Shown here piece after piece: positions 62,724 through 64,000 of a stretch of DNA of 64,000 bases. The notes under the pieces were generated by a model. That model did not search any database, was not told the origin of the DNA, and worked only from the letters and a program-made list of their open reading frames with translations. Source of the DNA: Pseudomonas sp. GV085. GTDB lineage: Bacteria > Pseudomonadota > Gammaproteobacteria > Pseudomonadales > Pseudomonadaceae. The position numbers and the translations under genes are program-made. The first letter of the stretch is position 1. Each line of letters starts with the position of its first letter. The stretch spans positions 62,001 to 126,000 of the forward strand of contig NZ_QAOV01000012.1 of the NCBI RefSeq assembly GCF_003050925.1. The letters are read 5' to 3'.

Positions 62724-64000
62724 GGGCACTTTCCTTCGGTTCGTCGAGCAGATCGCCCCAATCGGTCCGTTGTTGCATCTGTTGGCGGGTGGCCGGGTCG
62801 ATCATCGGCTGGTCGCTGTACCAGCCACCGCCCAGGGCCTTGTACAGGGCGATCAGGCTGTTGACGGCGGTGCCACGGTTGACCAGGTAGATATCCTGTT
62901 GGGCAAACAGGGCGCGCTGGGCATCCAGCACGCGCTGGAAATCCGAATAGCCTTCGCGGTATTGGGCATTGGCCAGGGTCACCGAACGTTCGGCGGCTAC
63001 CGAGGCTTCGCTGAGGATCTGGTCGCGCTCCAACGCTTTGATCAAACCGGTAGCGGCATCGTCAGCCTCGCGCGCCGCCTGGCGCACGCTGTCCTGGTAG
63101 ATAACGATCAGCTGCTGCAGGCGGGCATCCTGCACGCGGACGTTGTTGGTGATCCGGCCATGATCGAAGATATCCCAGCGCAGGCTGGGTCCGGCCACCA
63201 TGTCGAGGGTATTGGGCGCACCGTTGAGCGAGTTGGCGGACCAGACGATGCTGCCCAGCAGGCTGATGGAGGGGTACAGGTCGGTCTCGGCCACACCGAT
63301 CAACGCCGACTGCGCCGCCACTTGCAGCTCGGCAGCGCGTACATCGGGGCGCCGCACCAGCAGGTTGGCCGGCACATCCTGCAAGACTGCTGTATCGAGC
63401 AATGGCACCACTCCGGTGTTGCGATTGAGGTCCGGGATCGAACCGGGTGGTTGGCCGATCAGGGTGGACAACGCATTGCGCAAGCTGGCCACCTGGCTTT
63501 CGAAATCCGGGATGGTGCTCAGGGTGCCCAGGTACTGGGTCTTGGCTTGTTGCAGATCGAGTTCGGCTTCGGCCCCGCTGTTGAACAGGCGCTCGGTGAT
63601 CTCGTAGCTGCGCTTTTGTAATTTGGCGTTACTGCGGGCGATTTGCAGGCGCGCCTCGGCAGTGCGCAAGGCGTAGTAGTTTTGCGCCAGTTGCGCGTGC
63701 AACAGCACCAAGGCATTTTCATAGTTGGCCTGGGCGGCAAACCAGGACGCGTCGGCCGACTCGATGGCACGGCTGAAACGCCCCCAGAAATCCAGTTCCC
63801 AACCGATATCGAAGCCGACGCTGTGTTGCCAGAAATGCGTGTCCTGGGGGTTGGCGCCGCCCGACTGTCGACGGTTCAGGTACAGGCTGTCGGCGCTGGC
63901 TTGTTGCAATTGCGGGTAGCGTCCACTCAGGGCGATGCCCAATTGCGCGCGAGACTCCATGACCCGCAGGCCAGCGACGTGCAGGTCGGGGTTGTGGGCA
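62716..64000 (-). CDS. RND/EmrA-type outer-membrane factor lipoprotein, NodT family (5' end outside window)
   Basis: At least 427 residues of a TolC/OprM-like channel are encoded, and the frame stays open to 64000. The segment before the first internal Met reads AHNPDLHVAGLRVMESRAQLG, a continuous conserved N-terminal part, so the true start lies beyond the right edge. The repeats of long helices with LLVRRPDVRAAELQV, YPSISLLGSIVW and QYREGYSDFQRVLDAQRALFAQQD are typical. It is first of the operon OMF-HlyD-DUF2955. Confidence 0.93.
   Translation of the reverse strand, partial: AHNPDLHVAGLRVMESRAQLGIALSGRYPQLQQASADSLYLNRRQSGGANPQDTHFWQHSVGFDIGWELDFWGRFSRAIESADASWFAAQANYENALVLLHAQLAQNYYALRTAEARLQIARSNAKLQKRSYEITERLFNSGAEAELDLQQAKTQYLGTLSTIPDFESQVASLRNALSTLIGQPPGSIPDLNRNTGVVPLLDTAVLQDVPANLLVRRPDVRAAELQVAAQSALIGVAETDLYPSISLLGSIVWSANSLNGAPNTLDMVAGPSLRWDIFDHGRITNNVRVQDARLQQLIVIYQDSVRQAAREADDAATGLIKALERDQILSEASVAAERSVTLANAQYREGYSDFQRVLDAQRALFAQQDIYLVNRGTAVNSLIALYKALGGGWYSDQPMIDPATRQQMQQRTDWGDLLDEPKESAHD

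Overview
The window is the replication-origin region of a Pseudomonas chromosome, most likely of the P. fluorescens group. Three things support this: the gene order rpmH / dnaA-dnaN-recF-gyrB / parAB / atp / glmS, the high-GC coding sequence, and the gyrB, dnaA, fmt, betC and atp proteins, which read as typical pseudomonad sequences. Several Pseudomonas REP families sit in the intergenic spaces. Almost everything is conserved core genome. I found no prophage, insertion sequence, CRISPR array, rRNA or tRNA. Gene assignments come from reading the proteins and recalling their families; no database search was run.

Left part (1-20 kb). On the minus strand there is an MCE/Mla-type lipid ABC transporter (MlaD-like fragment, ATPase, STAS-MlaE permease), a DUF5924 membrane protein, an M16 peptidase-like protein, a Na/Pi cotransporter, a TerC protein and a CitMHS citrate transporter. 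A choline-O-sulfate module follows: LysR regulator, betC, choX and a SulP sulfate permease. Then come aroE, hemF, qor, tsaC, dprA and a LysM-family protein that appears to have lost its LysM domain.

Centre (20-47 kb). def-fmt-rsmB-trkA, a TPR protein, htrB, tag, glyQS, gmhB and an hdtS/plsC acyltransferase lead to the leftward operon dnaA-dnaN-recF-gyrB. Two parS sites lie within recF. The dnaA/rpmH gap (37,967-38,532) is oriC. rpmH-rnpA-yidD-yidC-mnmE run rightwards to a second, related DnaA-box cluster (42,456-43,002), followed by mnmG-rsmG-parA-parB.

Right part (47-64 kb). The complete ATP synthase operon atpIBEFHAGDC is followed by glmU, a DeoR-type regulator and glmS with an unoccupied attTn7. 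Beyond it lie a visibly more AT-rich MFS transporter gene and a three-gene efflux operon (outer-membrane factor, HlyD, DUF2955) that runs off the right end.

The points most worth checking are the dense scatter of perfect DnaA boxes over about 49 kb around the origin, the two homologous origin modules, and the LysM-less protein at 19.7-20.5 kb. I see no convincing wholly new multi-gene system.
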